A stretch of DNA of 55,535 nucleotides from a virus: positions 1 through 55,535 of IMG/VR virus record IMGVR_UViG_3300048593_000098. One strand, given 5' to 3'. The notes beneath the pieces are model-generated. The model saw only the letters and a list, made by a program, of their open reading frames with translations, did no database searches and had not been told where the DNA came from. Positions 15,630 through 24,165 of the stretch are shown piece by piece; within the stretch, counting starts at the first letter, position 1, and each line of letters begins with the position of its first letter. A program made the position numbers and the translations under genes.

Positions 15630-15802
15630 TATTCTTCAACCCATTCAATCTGGTGTGATGCTACCACTCGCTTGTGGATATTACCACCATCGTCCTCCAG
15701 AACAAGTGTCACTGCGGTAGAGTTTACCCGATTGTTCAATGCATGCACGAAATATACCTTGCCTACATCTTCCCAATCGTCACTATTAATCTTGCATCTC
15801 AT
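15629..15802 (-). CDS. Small hypothetical protein (57 aa)
   Basis: ATG 15802 to TAA 15629. The first strand block is MRCKINSDDWEDVGKVYFV, followed by TAVTLVLEDDGG and HKRVVASHQIEWVE, a small all-beta pattern. It overlaps both neighbours, as is typical here. Not recognised. Confidence 0.58.
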   Translation of the reverse strand: MRCKINSDDWEDVGKVYFVHALNNRVNSTAVTLVLEDDGGNIHKRVVASHQIEWVEE

Positions 15803-15962
15803 GTTCTGCCTCCGTATCTACAATATGCAACAGATTAGGTGCAGACGAGGCAAAGAATGCTCGATTAAACTGTTGATTGATTGCTGTGTAGTCTGATGAT
15901 TTTTGTCGCACTACATACTCACTGCGACTGTCATCTGTCCATCTACGTAACTCATACCTCAT
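15786..15962 (-). CDS. Small hypothetical protein (58 aa)
   Basis: ATG 15962 is preferred over an upstream in-frame ATG because it forms the usual ATGA overlap with the nucleotidyltransferase stop. MRYELRRWTDDSRSEYVVRQ looks like a short beta hairpin; the rest is helical. Not recognised. Confidence 0.55.
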   Translation of the reverse strand: MRYELRRWTDDSRSEYVVRQKSSDYTAINQQFNRAFFASSAPNLLHIVDTEAEHEMQD

Positions 15963-16540
15963 TGGAAACTCCATCCTCTATCAGTAAATTTCTCTATTCT
16001 CTTTGTACTTAAATGGTTTGCATGCTTTGGATTCTTAATCAGCGTCTTGCTCTTGATAGCATCGTACTGCTGACGAGAGATAAACAACTGCTGCGTTACC
16101 ATATCGAAGTATGGCATACAATGCACAAAGTCGAAAGTCTCGCGTTGTTCCTTACCAGTCATGGTGATTACCTGCAGTCCATTCTTGAACGTAATTGCAT
16201 TGGGAGTAACTAACTTACCCTTCACCTTTATCTCTGCTATGTATCCAGGAGTAACTCCTGCGACCTCGTTGAGAGTCGGAGTGTCGCTCATTACGAACCT
16301 CTCGGCAGCCTGAGCAGTCACAAAATCCTTTAGGTAGACGTCCCAGTCATGGACTTCTTCATATAGGAATAGAGACGCGAAACATCCACCAGTCAAGATA
16401 GATTCTTTGAAATATGGATAGGTATCGGTTGGTAGGTCGGATAGTAGTTCGCGCAGTTTCTTCTGCGCGATATCCTTCACGGACTCGATTTCTTTACGTT
16501 CAGCGTCAGAGAATGTAGCGATCAAAATAATTTCCTTCAT
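15959..16540 (-). CDS. Nucleotidyltransferase-like phage protein
   Basis: A 193-aa protein. ILTGGCFASLFLYEEVHDWDVYL (residues 48-70) has the GG...DxD arrangement of the polymerase-beta nucleotidyltransferase core, as in a phage family with LTGG.IAS and NDxDxYF. FDFVHCMPYFD and the ending KFTDRGWSFQ also fit. The role is unknown; such enzymes modify RNA ends, proteins or antibiotics. It begins at ATG 16540 behind the promoter at 16552-16580. Confidence 0.65.
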   Translation of the reverse strand: MKEIILIATFSDAERKEIESVKDIAQKKLRELLSDLPTDTYPYFKESILTGGCFASLFLYEEVHDWDVYLKDFVTAQAAERFVMSDTPTLNEVAGVTPGYIAEIKVKGKLVTPNAITFKNGLQVITMTGKEQRETFDFVHCMPYFDMVTQQLFISRQQYDAIKSKTLIKNPKHANHLSTKRIEKFTDRGWSFQ

Positions 16541-16551
16541 AATATAAACAC

Positions 16552-16580
16552 ATTCTACCGTAAATTGGTGGAAAAGTCAA
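16552..16580 (-). promoter_or_regulatory. Sigma70-type promoter (TAGAAT class)
   Basis: TTGACT (16580-16575), 17 bp, TAGAAT (16557-16552). The -35 overlaps the stop of the upstream gene. Confidence 0.82.
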
Positions 16581-18016
16581 GCGATATTTGGAATAAATCC
16601 GAACGTAGATGTTTCTTTTTTGATTGTCGCTGGGATGAGTGCATCTACCAGACTGTTCATATTGAACACCTGCGGAGCGATGAGTGTGATGACATCACAC
16701 GCAGTAAATGGATTCTGCCCAGACAGAATCTTGACGATCTTGTCGATGCAGTTAAATACAGTGCCGACGATTGGGATTGCCTTGACAAATCCAGGAGCAG
16801 CATCGATGAGAGCATGTATCTGTGCAATCAAACTACCGCGGAAAATGCGTCGCGCCTTGTCGATGTAGTAATCGAAGGCATCCTCCAGTTGGTGGAACAG
16901 ATATTCCTTACCGAAGTGCACCTTGTTCTTCTTGAGTTCAGTCGATATATCGCTTATGCCAATCATACTACCGACGCTACCGAGAAATGGTATACTGATG
17001 CCAAGCACTGTATTGATGCCATCATCCAATAGACTCTGCGCTGATAATATCTTGTCGTTGATCTGTTGCTGCGCTTCTTCCTTCGCAATCTCGGATAGAT
17101 TACCGTCAGCAATGGACTCTGCTAATGTCTTTGCGCTGGTAATCTGACTGGCGACAGATGTCTTAATAGAATCAAGAGATGCCTTGATGGCAGTCTCGAT
17201 AGCAATTGTTGGATCGACACCACTTAGCACTGCCTTGATTGCAGTACCAATAACTGGGATATTCTCTAGCAGACCGACGATTGCATTGATAGCACTACCA
17301 ATCCAGTCGTTGAGAGTCTTATTCAACCAGTCTTGTGCCTTCTGCCATACCTCTTCCGCAGTCATCTCTGGAACATTAACGCCAAGTTTACCATCAAATC
17401 GATACGACAATCCAAGGATAGATGCTGCTGATGTAATGTTGCTGGCAATTGCTGCCTTGATGGTAGCATTACCAGATGGCGTGAACATGTCACCAACTAC
17501 AGCGCCTGGAGCAAATGGTAGTGGTATATCGAGGGGTGTTGGTATACCGAGAACACCGATGATCTCAGTCAGAATCTCGACAACCTTCTTCTTGAAGAAT
17601 TGCTCGATGTTCTTGTGGATCTCTCGTGCCCGATACTTTGCCTCCATCTCTTTCGAGTGCAGGACAGAAAATGGTCGGGGAGATAGGAATGATTGGATTT
17701 GGTCGATTAACTCCTCGACCTGCATCATTTTGTCCAGCACATCCAGCACTTGCTCTGGTGCCAAACGCTCGAGTGCAGTTGTCAGGTTTGCAGCATCAAC
17801 AGAACTGATGTATCCCTTCGTTCTGATTATAGTACGCTTCTGGTTAGAGATGTCATCCTCCGCAGCGTTCATTGCTGTTGCCAACTGGGATTTTATCTGT
17901 CCTGGAAGTTGCGAGACGCCTCGGAAATACTCGTTTAGATTTCCGAGCGACAAATCTCCTCCTGCACCTGCACAGTCGAGATTAGATACGATGGGGAGTT
18001 GGATCGTTACTGTCAT
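16577..18016 (-). CDS. Large hypothetical protein, possibly virion-associated
   Basis: A 479-aa protein. It has several hydrophobic, Ile/Ala/Gly-rich stretches (AINAIVGLLENIPVIGTAIK, ISIPFLGSVGSMIG, FVKAIPIVGTVFN) separated by charged helices, without a signal peptide. The repeated PxxG hydrophobic hairpins could insert into membranes, as in an ejected virion protein, but no family is recognised. It does not overlap its neighbours, unlike most genes here. Confidence 0.62.
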   Translation of the reverse strand: MTVTIQLPIVSNLDCAGAGGDLSLGNLNEYFRGVSQLPGQIKSQLATAMNAAEDDISNQKRTIIRTKGYISSVDAANLTTALERLAPEQVLDVLDKMMQVEELIDQIQSFLSPRPFSVLHSKEMEAKYRAREIHKNIEQFFKKKVVEILTEIIGVLGIPTPLDIPLPFAPGAVVGDMFTPSGNATIKAAIASNITSAASILGLSYRFDGKLGVNVPEMTAEEVWQKAQDWLNKTLNDWIGSAINAIVGLLENIPVIGTAIKAVLSGVDPTIAIETAIKASLDSIKTSVASQITSAKTLAESIADGNLSEIAKEEAQQQINDKILSAQSLLDDGINTVLGISIPFLGSVGSMIGISDISTELKKNKVHFGKEYLFHQLEDAFDYYIDKARRIFRGSLIAQIHALIDAAPGFVKAIPIVGTVFNCIDKIVKILSGQNPFTACDVITLIAPQVFNMNSLVDALIPATIKKETSTFGFIPNIA

Positions 18017-18025
18017 AAGAGATAT

Positions 18026-18232
18026 TTATTCCTTATTCATAAGACTCTTATGTATTTCCGCCATACGAATTATGAGATTGGCAACAGCAAGTACGAAGCA
18101 GATAGGAAGCATCGCAAAGAAGTTGGTCTGTCCAATTGCAGTACCAACGATAATGAAGTGTGCAGCAGCAATTCCTAGCGCGAGTAGGACTGCGTCTGCC
18201 ACAACCTTCATGGATAGATTAACAAACATCAT
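18026..18232 (-). CDS. Small two-helix membrane protein
   Basis: A 68-aa protein with two predicted membrane helices (ADAVLLALGIAAAHFIIVG and FFAMLPICFVLAVANLII). Starts by ATGA overlap. Holin-like size, but no lysis gene is adjacent. Not recognised. Confidence 0.6.
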   Translation of the reverse strand: MMFVNLSMKVVADAVLLALGIAAAHFIIVGTAIGQTNFFAMLPICFVLAVANLIIRMAEIHKSLMNKE

Positions 18233-18768
18233 CGACCGACCAATATATCTAAACCACGCTCCTGCCAGTTATCGCAGATATCGTTCGAGTGTTCCCAGAG
18301 CATATCGTAATACTCGTCGCTGTCCTCTTCCAGTTCCTCGAGAGCAGGAACCTCGCGTCGAATCATTGCTTCGATTTGGTCAGAGTCTAAGGATGAACCA
18401 GTGTCTCCGAGAGCAGTGAAAATGTGGTATCCAATGAAGTTCGGACACTCATCCTCGTATTCGATCTCGAGTCTTGCATCAGGATCGATTGCGATAATCT
18501 GGTCTGCCATCCACTGAACAAAATGTTGCGGCCAGTCCCATGCGCTAACTACACGCACGCAATTGTCCCATACCGTGTCAACATAGCAATACTTAGATCC
18601 GATGTTTTCCAGCATCCAGTCCCAAGTGATGTCTTCCTTGGCGACATCGAACAATGAGGTTACTGATGCGTGCGGATCAGTATCTATCTTGGCAAACCAC
18701 TGATTGACAAGATCCATTGCCTGTTCGTTGCAAACGAAAGCAATTCTAGTAGTAACATTATTCGCCAT
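18229..18768 (-). CDS. Api92/DUF1281-like ferredoxin-fold protein
   Basis: A 179-aa acidic protein starting MANNVTTRIAFVC. The segment WDNCVRVVSAWDWPQHFV followed by MADQIIAIDPDARLEIEYED matches the layout of the Api92-like ferredoxin-like family (a W...G...W...SAW.P motif followed by a helix and a paired strand). Function unknown. Driven by the promoter at 18794-18822. Confidence 0.55.
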   Translation of the reverse strand: MANNVTTRIAFVCNEQAMDLVNQWFAKIDTDPHASVTSLFDVAKEDITWDWMLENIGSKYCYVDTVWDNCVRVVSAWDWPQHFVQWMADQIIAIDPDARLEIEYEDECPNFIGYHIFTALGDTGSSLDSDQIEAMIRREVPALEELEEDSDEYYDMLWEHSNDICDNWQERGLDILVGR

Positions 18769-18793
18769 AACAATCTCCTTATCGTATACACAC

Positions 18794-18822
18794 AGTATAC
18801 TTCATTTCAGGAGAATTGTCAA
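18794..18822 (-). promoter_or_regulatory. Sigma70-type promoter
   Basis: TTGACA (18822-18817), 17 bp, TATACT (18799-18794). Confidence 0.85.
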
Positions 18823-19478
18823 GCCATTTTTGAGTAATTTTGTGAAGTTTTTTTGAAGCATGCCCATGCTGCTTCTTGGAACTCGTCTGTCATATGAGAG
18901 GAGAGTCCATACTTATCGACTGCGATAGAGATATCTTTATACTTAATCTCGCACCAGCGCCATACATTGTCCTTGACATATGCATCGTAGTATTCGTTGT
19001 CAATCACGTAGTCGTGTGCCATGATAATATCGTCTGTCTTCAGAATACGAGAAAACAGATTAAACTCAGCAGGTTTATTACCGCCATCGCATAGCACGAG
19101 AGTCTGTCCATCACTCTGAATGTAGTCAAAGATGCGATCCAGATCCTCGAATGCATCCATTACTCGAACATCGACACCTCTGTTGCGCAGTCGATCTGCA
19201 TGTTGAGTTTCTCTAATGTCATATGTGATGATTGGGGTATCACGGACCTCTGCACCGTTGGTAAAAATGATGTCTGTAAGTGCAAGTGTGAGTCCACCCT
19301 TTGCAGTACCAATCTCTAGGACGCGAGTGATGTTCTCTTGTGCAAATAGTTTATCAAATGCAGCGTAGAAGTTCTTGTTCTGTTGCGTGAAGATACCATT
19401 ATAGATGCCACCACCCCATTGGTGCTTCCAGTTGGGAAACTCTGATTCGAATGCTTCTTTGGGAATTTCAAACGCCAT
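18819..19478 (-). CDS. SAM methyltransferase, cephalosporin-hydroxylase-like
   Basis: A 219-aa Rossmann methyltransferase-fold protein: motif I RVLEIGTAKGGLTLAL at residues 52-67, LVLCDGGNKPAEF, and IIMAHDYVID. The CDGGNK and AHDY blocks are typical of the CmcI-like family that methylates sugars or small metabolites. It directly follows a 2OG oxygenase gene; the stop and start share one base. Confidence 0.75.
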   Translation of the reverse strand: MAFEIPKEAFESEFPNWKHQWGGGIYNGIFTQQNKNFYAAFDKLFAQENITRVLEIGTAKGGLTLALTDIIFTNGAEVRDTPIITYDIRETQHADRLRNRGVDVRVMDAFEDLDRIFDYIQSDGQTLVLCDGGNKPAEFNLFSRILKTDDIIMAHDYVIDNEYYDAYVKDNVWRWCEIKYKDISIAVDKYGLSSHMTDEFQEAAWACFKKTSQNYSKMA

Positions 19479-20044
19479 CAGAATCCTCCATATGACCAGT
19501 GGACGGTGGAGTAACGAATACCCGACGTTAGTTCATCCACTTGGTGTCTAATATATGAGGGAAATACTAATAGATCCCCCTGATCAAAATCGAATGATGC
19601 TCGTTTCTCGTCCACTGTCAATGCAAATTTACCACCTTCGAAGGAACCACGATCAGAGAGCAGCACGATTGCGCTGATTTTTCTAACTGGTCGAGAAACG
19701 TGGTTGGCATAATTTGTCGGGTAGATAATGTCGTGGTGCATCTTAAATTTACCACCAGCATTGTAACGAATGAAGTTGTTCTCACTACAATGCTCGAAAA
19801 TATTGATGTTCCACATCTCTTCGTTGAGTTGTGCAACTGCTTGTTTAACTTTAAGACAATATGGATTTGTAGGATTAATCATGCACTGCTCAGAGGTGCG
19901 TGCATCGTTGACTCCAGAATTATATCCACCAGTGGTTTGACTTGGGGCGAGAGGTTTCTCGAGTTGCTCTTTAATAAACTCTTCTGCCTCTTGCTTCATA
20001 TAACCACGCCAGATAAAGGCAGGACCAATTCTCTCAAATGCCAT
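19478..20044 (-). CDS. 2OG-Fe(II) oxygenase, prolyl-4-hydroxylase type
   Basis: A 188-aa protein with FKMHHDIIYP (HxD), a LLSDRGSFEGGKFAL strand pair and VFPSYIRHQVDEL with the distal His, ending GIRYSTVHWSYG whose Arg binds 2OG. P4H-type oxygenases are common in T4-like cyanophages. Substrate unknown. Starts one base inside the upstream stop. Confidence 0.82.
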   Translation of the reverse strand: MAFERIGPAFIWRGYMKQEAEEFIKEQLEKPLAPSQTTGGYNSGVNDARTSEQCMINPTNPYCLKVKQAVAQLNEEMWNINIFEHCSENNFIRYNAGGKFKMHHDIIYPTNYANHVSRPVRKISAIVLLSDRGSFEGGKFALTVDEKRASFDFDQGDLLVFPSYIRHQVDELTSGIRYSTVHWSYGGF

Positions 20045-20367
20045 CAGTAATATATTCCCTTGAATGCTTCTACTGGAATCTCTCCTTTAGGAATGCGATC
20101 ATTCACATCGTGTTCCAGGGTGTCCAGTGCGTATTGTGTAATAGATGCTGCCCATTTTTGTTTATCTCCCAAGGCAGAGGTCAAAATATTTTTGGAGATA
20201 ACTTGGAGGAATGAACCGATAGCAATTAGATCCTGTGGATCATCGCAATACTGGATAGATTCACAGATAAAATCGTCAATTTCCTCTATCATAACATGTA
20301 TTTTCTCTCTCTTCTCAGAGACAGTTAAACGTCGATGCTGACGAGATGGTATGTTTTCTTCGTTCAT
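20044..20367 (-). CDS. Hypothetical helical protein
   Basis: A 107-aa, mostly helical protein with a basic N terminus (RQHRRLTVSEKREK). Part of the same overlapping run as the oxygenase. Not recognised. Confidence 0.6.
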   Translation of the reverse strand: MNEENIPSRQHRRLTVSEKREKIHVMIEEIDDFICESIQYCDDPQDLIAIGSFLQVISKNILTSALGDKQKWAASITQYALDTLEHDVNDRIPKGEIPVEAFKGIYY

Positions 20368-20378
20368 GCATCTATTTA

Positions 20379-20558
20379 TTACCCGTCAATACGACCCAAT
20401 CTGTGAATCAGGTTAGAGATAATTGCCACATCTGGATGCGGGTCTCGTTCGCTGACACCTTCTGTTCGCATGCACTCGATAAGATACGAGTGCAATGCAC
20501 GCTTAATTACTGGATAATCTGTTGGTGCGAATGTTCCACCTTTTGCTTCTTTAACCAT
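20379..20558 (-). CDS. Small hypothetical protein (59 aa)
   Basis: ATG 20558 is chosen for its TAATG overlap with the upstream stop. Contains IKRALHSYLIECMRTEGV and IISNLIHRLGRI helices. Not recognised. Confidence 0.58.
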   Translation of the reverse strand: MVKEAKGGTFAPTDYPVIKRALHSYLIECMRTEGVSERDPHPDVAIISNLIHRLGRIDG

Positions 20559-21109
20559 TAGTCCCATAGTCCTCTAAAGTAGACACCAAACAGACGGGTG
20601 CCATTGTCAATACGCTTGTTATGTGCCTTCCATCCCTCAACATTGAGGACACCATTTTTGAAGTAAATATCATCGTTACCATCTTCCACCATCTGTTCGA
20701 ATGTCCATATCATTTCATCCATGACCCAGTCCCAACGCTTGTGCCAGTTGCTGTCAGTTTCAAACTCATGTCCTGGATCTTCGGAGGCAGCAAAGCGAAG
20801 TTCTTCTGGAACATCTTCATCTGCCACGGCAGGTGAACCATGCTTGGTTGCCTTGAGTTGCTTTAACATAGGAAGAATAATCATAGCAAGAGTATCGTCC
20901 ATACTCCATGTGTCATATGGGTCGATACGAATCTCGACTTTCCTCTTATTGAAAAAATATGCGGATATTTCGGTAATTGGTGTATGCTTATCCAACCATT
21001 CTCCGAATGCAAAAACTGCATCATCGTCCTTGTCTTTCCAGAACAGAATCTTTTCTGCAATCTGGTATGGACCGAACCAACGTGGATATGGACCAATGTT
21101 AATCTTCAC
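20558..21109 (-). CDS. Conserved T4-superfamily protein of unknown function
   Basis: A 183-aa protein I recognise as widely conserved in T4-like cyanophages and relatives: MKINIGPYPRWFGPYQIAEK at the start, IRIDPYDTWSMDDTLAMI, LKQLKATKHGSPAVADEDVP, RWDWVMDEMIWTFEQ, and RLFGVYFRGLWD at the end. Function unknown. Good marker for phage affiliation. Confidence 0.78.
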   Translation of the reverse strand: MKINIGPYPRWFGPYQIAEKILFWKDKDDDAVFAFGEWLDKHTPITEISAYFFNKRKVEIRIDPYDTWSMDDTLAMIILPMLKQLKATKHGSPAVADEDVPEELRFAASEDPGHEFETDSNWHKRWDWVMDEMIWTFEQMVEDGNDDIYFKNGVLNVEGWKAHNKRIDNGTRLFGVYFRGLWD

Positions 21110-21293
21110 GAGAATTCTTCGAAAGTTCAGTTAGATACGGATCTTGTCCCCAGTCAAGTGGAATATCCATACCATCGAGTGATTGTGCGATCTTGGTGAT
21201 GCCATAAACTGCTAGTGCGGCAACACCAAACACTGCAACATAGGGAATCGCTTCAATTGCCTTGTCCTTTAAATCATCCTTGGTCATTGCCAT
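21099..21293 (-). CDS. Small membrane protein
   Basis: A 64-aa protein with one hydrophobic segment (IPYVAVFGVAALAVYGI). Two closely spaced ATGs (21293, 21287) are possible; AGGA supports either. It overlaps the upstream gene by 20 bp. Not recognised. Confidence 0.58.
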   Translation of the reverse strand: MAMTKDDLKDKAIEAIPYVAVFGVAALAVYGITKIAQSLDGMDIPLDWGQDPYLTELSKNSRED

Positions 21294-21561
21294 CAATTCC
21301 TGGAAATATAGTGCTAATGCGGGACAAACCGTAATCTTCTAGTTGCTTGTCAGTGCAATACCATGACAGTATAACATCAACTGCATCGATATGCTTCTGA
21401 AGTTCGACGTTTTCTGCCTCCTGATCATCCCAGTTAAACACACCACTACCACCAATCATAAGATCATTAACCCATGACTGGCGACAACGAATCAGTTCGT
21501 CTGCGACAATGCGGTCGACCTGCTCTATATCAAGTTCTACAGTATACTTACTCATCTTCAT
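21274..21561 (-). CDS. Small conserved-type phage protein
   Basis: A 95-aa acidic helical protein (VELDIEQVDRIVADELIRCR near the start). Resembles unassigned proteins seen in many phages. AAGG precedes ATG 21561. Confidence 0.62.
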   Translation of the reverse strand: MKMSKYTVELDIEQVDRIVADELIRCRQSWVNDLMIGGSGVFNWDDQEAENVELQKHIDAVDVILSWYCTDKQLEDYGLSRISTIFPGIDGNDQG

Positions 21562-21943
21562 TTACCTTCTTATAACGATTGAGAGACCCATCTGCTTCGA
21601 CTACCATAATCTCGCCAAGATTTTGTGCCATTATACGTTGCTCGCCTTCTGCTACGATGTGTTCACGTTCGCGCAGAGTGCGCATGACTGCATTGGCAAT
21701 ACCGAACTTGTTGCGCCCAGTGTCCATAGCATTCTGCGCTGCCTCTGCGCATTCTTTGTAGACGTCGTCGGGTAAAGACCACGAGATATCCATCGCATTA
21801 CCAAAATCACCTACGCGACGCAGATACTCCTGCCCACCATCTACTGAAACAGCACCACACGTGCATGTAACAAAATCGTGGCGATGCTTGGAGACGATCT
21901 TATCCCCGCAACTCAAACATAATACTGCATTCTGAACAATCAT
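21548..21943 (-). CDS. Zinc-ribbon phage protein (DUF7695-like)
   Basis: A 131-aa protein. An N-terminal ribbon (AVLCLSCGDKIVSKHRHDF then CTCGAVSVDGG) carries CxxC and CxC pairs, as in a phage family of unknown function; the rest is helical (DDVYKECAEAAQNAMDTGR). Overlaps its neighbours by 4 and 14 bp. Confidence 0.68.
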   Translation of the reverse strand: MIVQNAVLCLSCGDKIVSKHRHDFVTCTCGAVSVDGGQEYLRRVGDFGNAMDISWSLPDDVYKECAEAAQNAMDTGRNKFGIANAVMRTLREREHIVAEGEQRIMAQNLGEIMVVEADGSLNRYKKVNEDE

Positions 21944-22167
21944 GATGAAACTTTCTTATGGACCATAGTAATGTGCTTACACTTATTATGGAAATTGAAC
22001 CCCGTGCAATCACAAACCCATCCACTCGGAGTCATAGTGGTATGGTAAGTCTTACCCTTGCAGTTGGTATAAGGCCAAGCGAATCCAACTAGATGGTGTT
22101 CATTACTGAAGTTGATACCAGCAAGAGCAACGGGACGTCGATATGGACTAACACCTGCAACATTCAT
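21940..22167 (-). CDS. SWIM-type zinc finger protein
   Basis: A 75-aa protein whose C-terminal half is a SWIM-like finger: SGWVCDCTGFNFHNKCKHI (CxC...CxH). SWIM domains bind DNA or proteins. Starts inside the previous ORF by ATGA overlap; a promoter lies at 22228-22256. Confidence 0.65.
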   Translation of the reverse strand: MNVAGVSPYRRPVALAGINFSNEHHLVGFAWPYTNCKGKTYHTTMTPSGWVCDCTGFNFHNKCKHITMVHKKVSS

Positions 22168-22295
22168 GGGAACATTTCCTTATCATTTAGCATTTCGTCA
22201 CGCTCTTCAGCAGTAACCTTATTAGACACTATACCATATATGGTGACAGAAATCAATAGAATTACCAAAATAAAAAGAATATTATCACTGTCCAT
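22164..22295 (-). CDS. Tiny single-helix membrane protein (43 aa)
   Basis: ATG 22295 to TGA 22164, ATGA overlap into the SWIM gene and overlapping the upstream gene by 11 bp. NILFILVILLISVTIYGIV is a strong membrane helix followed by a charged tail. A promoter is embedded within the frame, so the ORF could instead be spacer; I favour a gene because both ends fit. Confidence 0.5.
   Translation of the reverse strand: MDSDNILFILVILLISVTIYGIVSNKVTAEERDEMLNDKEMFP
22228..22256 (-). promoter_or_regulatory. Candidate internal promoter
   Basis: TTGATT (22256-22251), 17 bp, TATAGT (22233-22228). Weaker -35 than the others; would drive the SWIM finger and downstream genes. Confidence 0.55.
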
Positions 22296-22560
22296 AATTA
22301 ATCACATTCACGAAATCAAGTTTCTGGTCTTCATCCCAGTCTTTAAGATAGACATTATCCTCGTCAAACATACGAAGATATTCTGCGCTAGTAATCTCAC
22401 GAGTGGATGAAATCATCTCGTCGAGATGGAGTTGTGAGAACTCTTTGAAGTCATCGCCTACGCACATCGTTACCTCATCCTTAGCATCGGATGCACTGTT
22501 TGCCTCAACGACATATCGCATACGGAATACGCTAACTGTTTCTACAAGATATTTTGGCAT
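22285..22560 (-). CDS. Small hypothetical protein
   Basis: A 91-aa protein (VETVSVFRMRYVVEANSASD at the start, then acidic helix) like many conserved small phage proteins. Starts at the stop of the dCMP deaminase gene. Not assigned. Confidence 0.6.
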   Translation of the reverse strand: MPKYLVETVSVFRMRYVVEANSASDAKDEVTMCVGDDFKEFSQLHLDEMISSTREITSAEYLRMFDEDNVYLKDWDEDQKLDFVNVINYGQ

Positions 22561-23048
22561 TAGTCCAACTTTCCATCATATGTGCGCAACCATGGTTGCC
22601 CAGCGTTTACATTAATCTCTCGTTCTGTCTCGAAAAGCATCACACCTGCCTCTTGGAACATCTCACGAGTGACATCCCAATTGAATCCTTCGCCTTCGCG
22701 ATTTGGTTTGTAACTGACTACCTTCGAAATACCATTTTGGATAATCGACTTAGCACACTCGTTACAAGGAAGGAGAGGCACATACATCGTGCAACCTTCT
22801 ACGCTATGTGGTGCATTGTCAAGAGCATTGCGTTCAGCGTGACAAACAAACAGATGTTTAGTTGGGCGATCTTCATAACGCTTGACATCATCTTTAACTC
22901 CTCGAGGGAAACCATTGTATCCCATAGAGACGACACGCTTCTTATCATCTACGATGACTGCGCCTACTTTCGTGCGAGGGTCGTGTGACCACTCAGCGAC
23001 GTGCTCGGCGAGGTCAAGAAATCGTTGTGACCATTTACTCACTATCAT
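22560..23048 (-). CDS. dCMP/cytidine deaminase
   Basis: A 162-aa zinc deaminase: HAERNAL (zinc ligand His and catalytic Glu) and PCNECAKSII (the two Cys ligands), with a DPRTKVGAVIV substrate-pocket strand. It makes dUMP from dCMP, feeding ThyX in this same window. ATG 23048 is chosen; a GTG at 23042 with GAAG upstream is an alternative. Confidence 0.85.
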   Translation of the reverse strand: MIVSKWSQRFLDLAEHVAEWSHDPRTKVGAVIVDDKKRVVSMGYNGFPRGVKDDVKRYEDRPTKHLFVCHAERNALDNAPHSVEGCTMYVPLLPCNECAKSIIQNGISKVVSYKPNREGEGFNWDVTREMFQEAGVMLFETEREINVNAGQPWLRTYDGKLD

Positions 23049-23271
23049 CTTCCCCGACGAAATCGTAGGGAACATCTTCGTCCTGCTTACGACCCATATA
23101 GTGGTCATCGCTTACGCAATAGAACTGTGCCTGTAGTTGACTATTGATAATGGTGCGAGTGACATCACCAGCAAAAGCAACGCATTGCTCTTTGTTTGCA
23201 GACTCGTAGACATCCTTTGCTACGAACTCACCCTCAGTGGTAAAAAGGAATACAATCAACCAATAACTCAT
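23035..23271 (-). CDS. Small hypothetical protein
   Basis: A 78-aa protein beginning with a hydrophobic stretch (MSYWLIVFLFTTEGEF) and with an acidic tail. Common-looking small phage protein. Overlaps both neighbours. Confidence 0.58.
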   Translation of the reverse strand: MSYWLIVFLFTTEGEFVAKDVYESANKEQCVAFAGDVTRTIINSQLQAQFYCVSDDHYMGRKQDEDVPYDFVGEDDSE

Positions 23272-23501
23272 ACTATAACTCCCACAAGCAAAATACCAAC
23301 GACGAAAGCATTTACTGCAATCAACGCTTTATCCTTCATAGCGAACCCAGCATAACCCCAGAGACCAGCACCAGCGATAGAGACCAGAAGATCTACTGTG
23401 TGATAATCAAATGCGCGACAGGTCGCAGCGACGACGACACATGCAGTTCCTGCCCATTTCACGGTTTCAAGGAACACGTTCTTTTTTACAACTTCACTCA
23501 T
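23268..23501 (-). CDS. Small membrane protein (DUF6552-like)
   Basis: A 77-aa protein with three hydrophobic segments (WAGTACVVVAATCRAF, LLVSIAGAGLWGYAGFAM, AVNAFVVGILLVGVIV). The ETVKWAGT start and layout resemble a small phage/bacterial membrane family. ATGA overlaps at both ends. Confidence 0.62.
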   Translation of the reverse strand: MSEVVKKNVFLETVKWAGTACVVVAATCRAFDYHTVDLLVSIAGAGLWGYAGFAMKDKALIAVNAFVVGILLVGVIV

Positions 23502-23704
23502 GCGAATTCATCATCCTTCAAAACCATCACGCCACCAACAAGCATCATCAGAAAACCAACAATCATCTGGACGCCGAAAGCAACTGCGCTTGGGGGATCC
23601 CCCGCAACACAGTCAGCAGCAGCGCGACATTCGACGTAGAAATCTTCAGCGCCGATCGTACCAGCAACGAGGAGAAAACCAGCGAGGAGCAAAATATATT
23701 TCAT
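23498..23704 (-). CDS. Small membrane or exported protein
   Basis: A 68-aa protein with an N-terminal signal-like helix (YILLLAGFLLVAGTIGAED) and a C-terminal helix (MIVGFLMMLVGGVMVL); two Cys lie between them. Not recognised. First gene after the promoter at 23734-23762. Confidence 0.6.
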   Translation of the reverse strand: MKYILLLAGFLLVAGTIGAEDFYVECRAAADCVAGDPPSAVAFGVQMIVGFLMMLVGGVMVLKDDEFA

Positions 23705-23733
23705 AACAAATTCCTTTTCAAACTATAACTCAT

Positions 23734-23762
23734 TCTACCCTAAAACGGAGATAAAGTCAAGC
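23734..23762 (-). promoter_or_regulatory. Sigma70-type promoter (TAGAAT class)
   Basis: TTGACT (23762-23757), 17 bp, TAGAAT (23739-23734). Confidence 0.83.
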
Positions 23763-24077
23763 TTTAATTTCATCAAAACCAAACGTAGCACAACGGAACA
23801 GTTTTCCGTCTACCTCGAGGATGTCGCCTACTGACATCGAGGAGCAGGGACCGAGTTTCTCAACCGTAGCACCTTCCCAAAGATTCATGGCAGCGAATGC
23901 TTCTTCCATGTCAGCGGTATCAACGTTAGCAACGTGGGTATAATACTGGAAGTTCTCTGCCTTGAAGGGGACGGCAAACGAACGGGTGAAGTATGCCTGG
24001 ATGCGGTCGCTAGTTTCGCCGTTGTTAACAGCAGTGATTTCAGCATCAGTCAGTTGAATTTGGTAAACCTTAATCAT
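23757..24077 (-). CDS. Small conserved-type phage protein
   Basis: A 106-aa protein from ATG 24077 (AAGGAA upstream; an in-frame TTG precedes it). It ends SVGDILEVDGKLFRCATFGF, a layout common in phages: a helical part followed by a small beta domain. Function unknown. Promoter at 24104-24132. Confidence 0.62.
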   Translation of the reverse strand: MIKVYQIQLTDAEITAVNNGETSDRIQAYFTRSFAVPFKAENFQYYTHVANVDTADMEEAFAAMNLWEGATVEKLGPCSSMSVGDILEVDGKLFRCATFGFDEIKA

Positions 24078-24103
24078 TTTCAATTCCTTTTCTTATTGTT
24101 ACC

Positions 24104-24132
24104 ATTCTACCCCAAAACGTGGTAAAAGTCAA
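24104..24132 (-). promoter_or_regulatory. Sigma70-type promoter (TAGAAT class)
   Basis: TTGACT (24132-24127), 17 bp ending GGGG, TAGAAT (24109-24104). Confidence 0.85.
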
Positions 24133-24165
24133 GCCCCTAAATGAAAATAATTGCTTTTTTTTGAT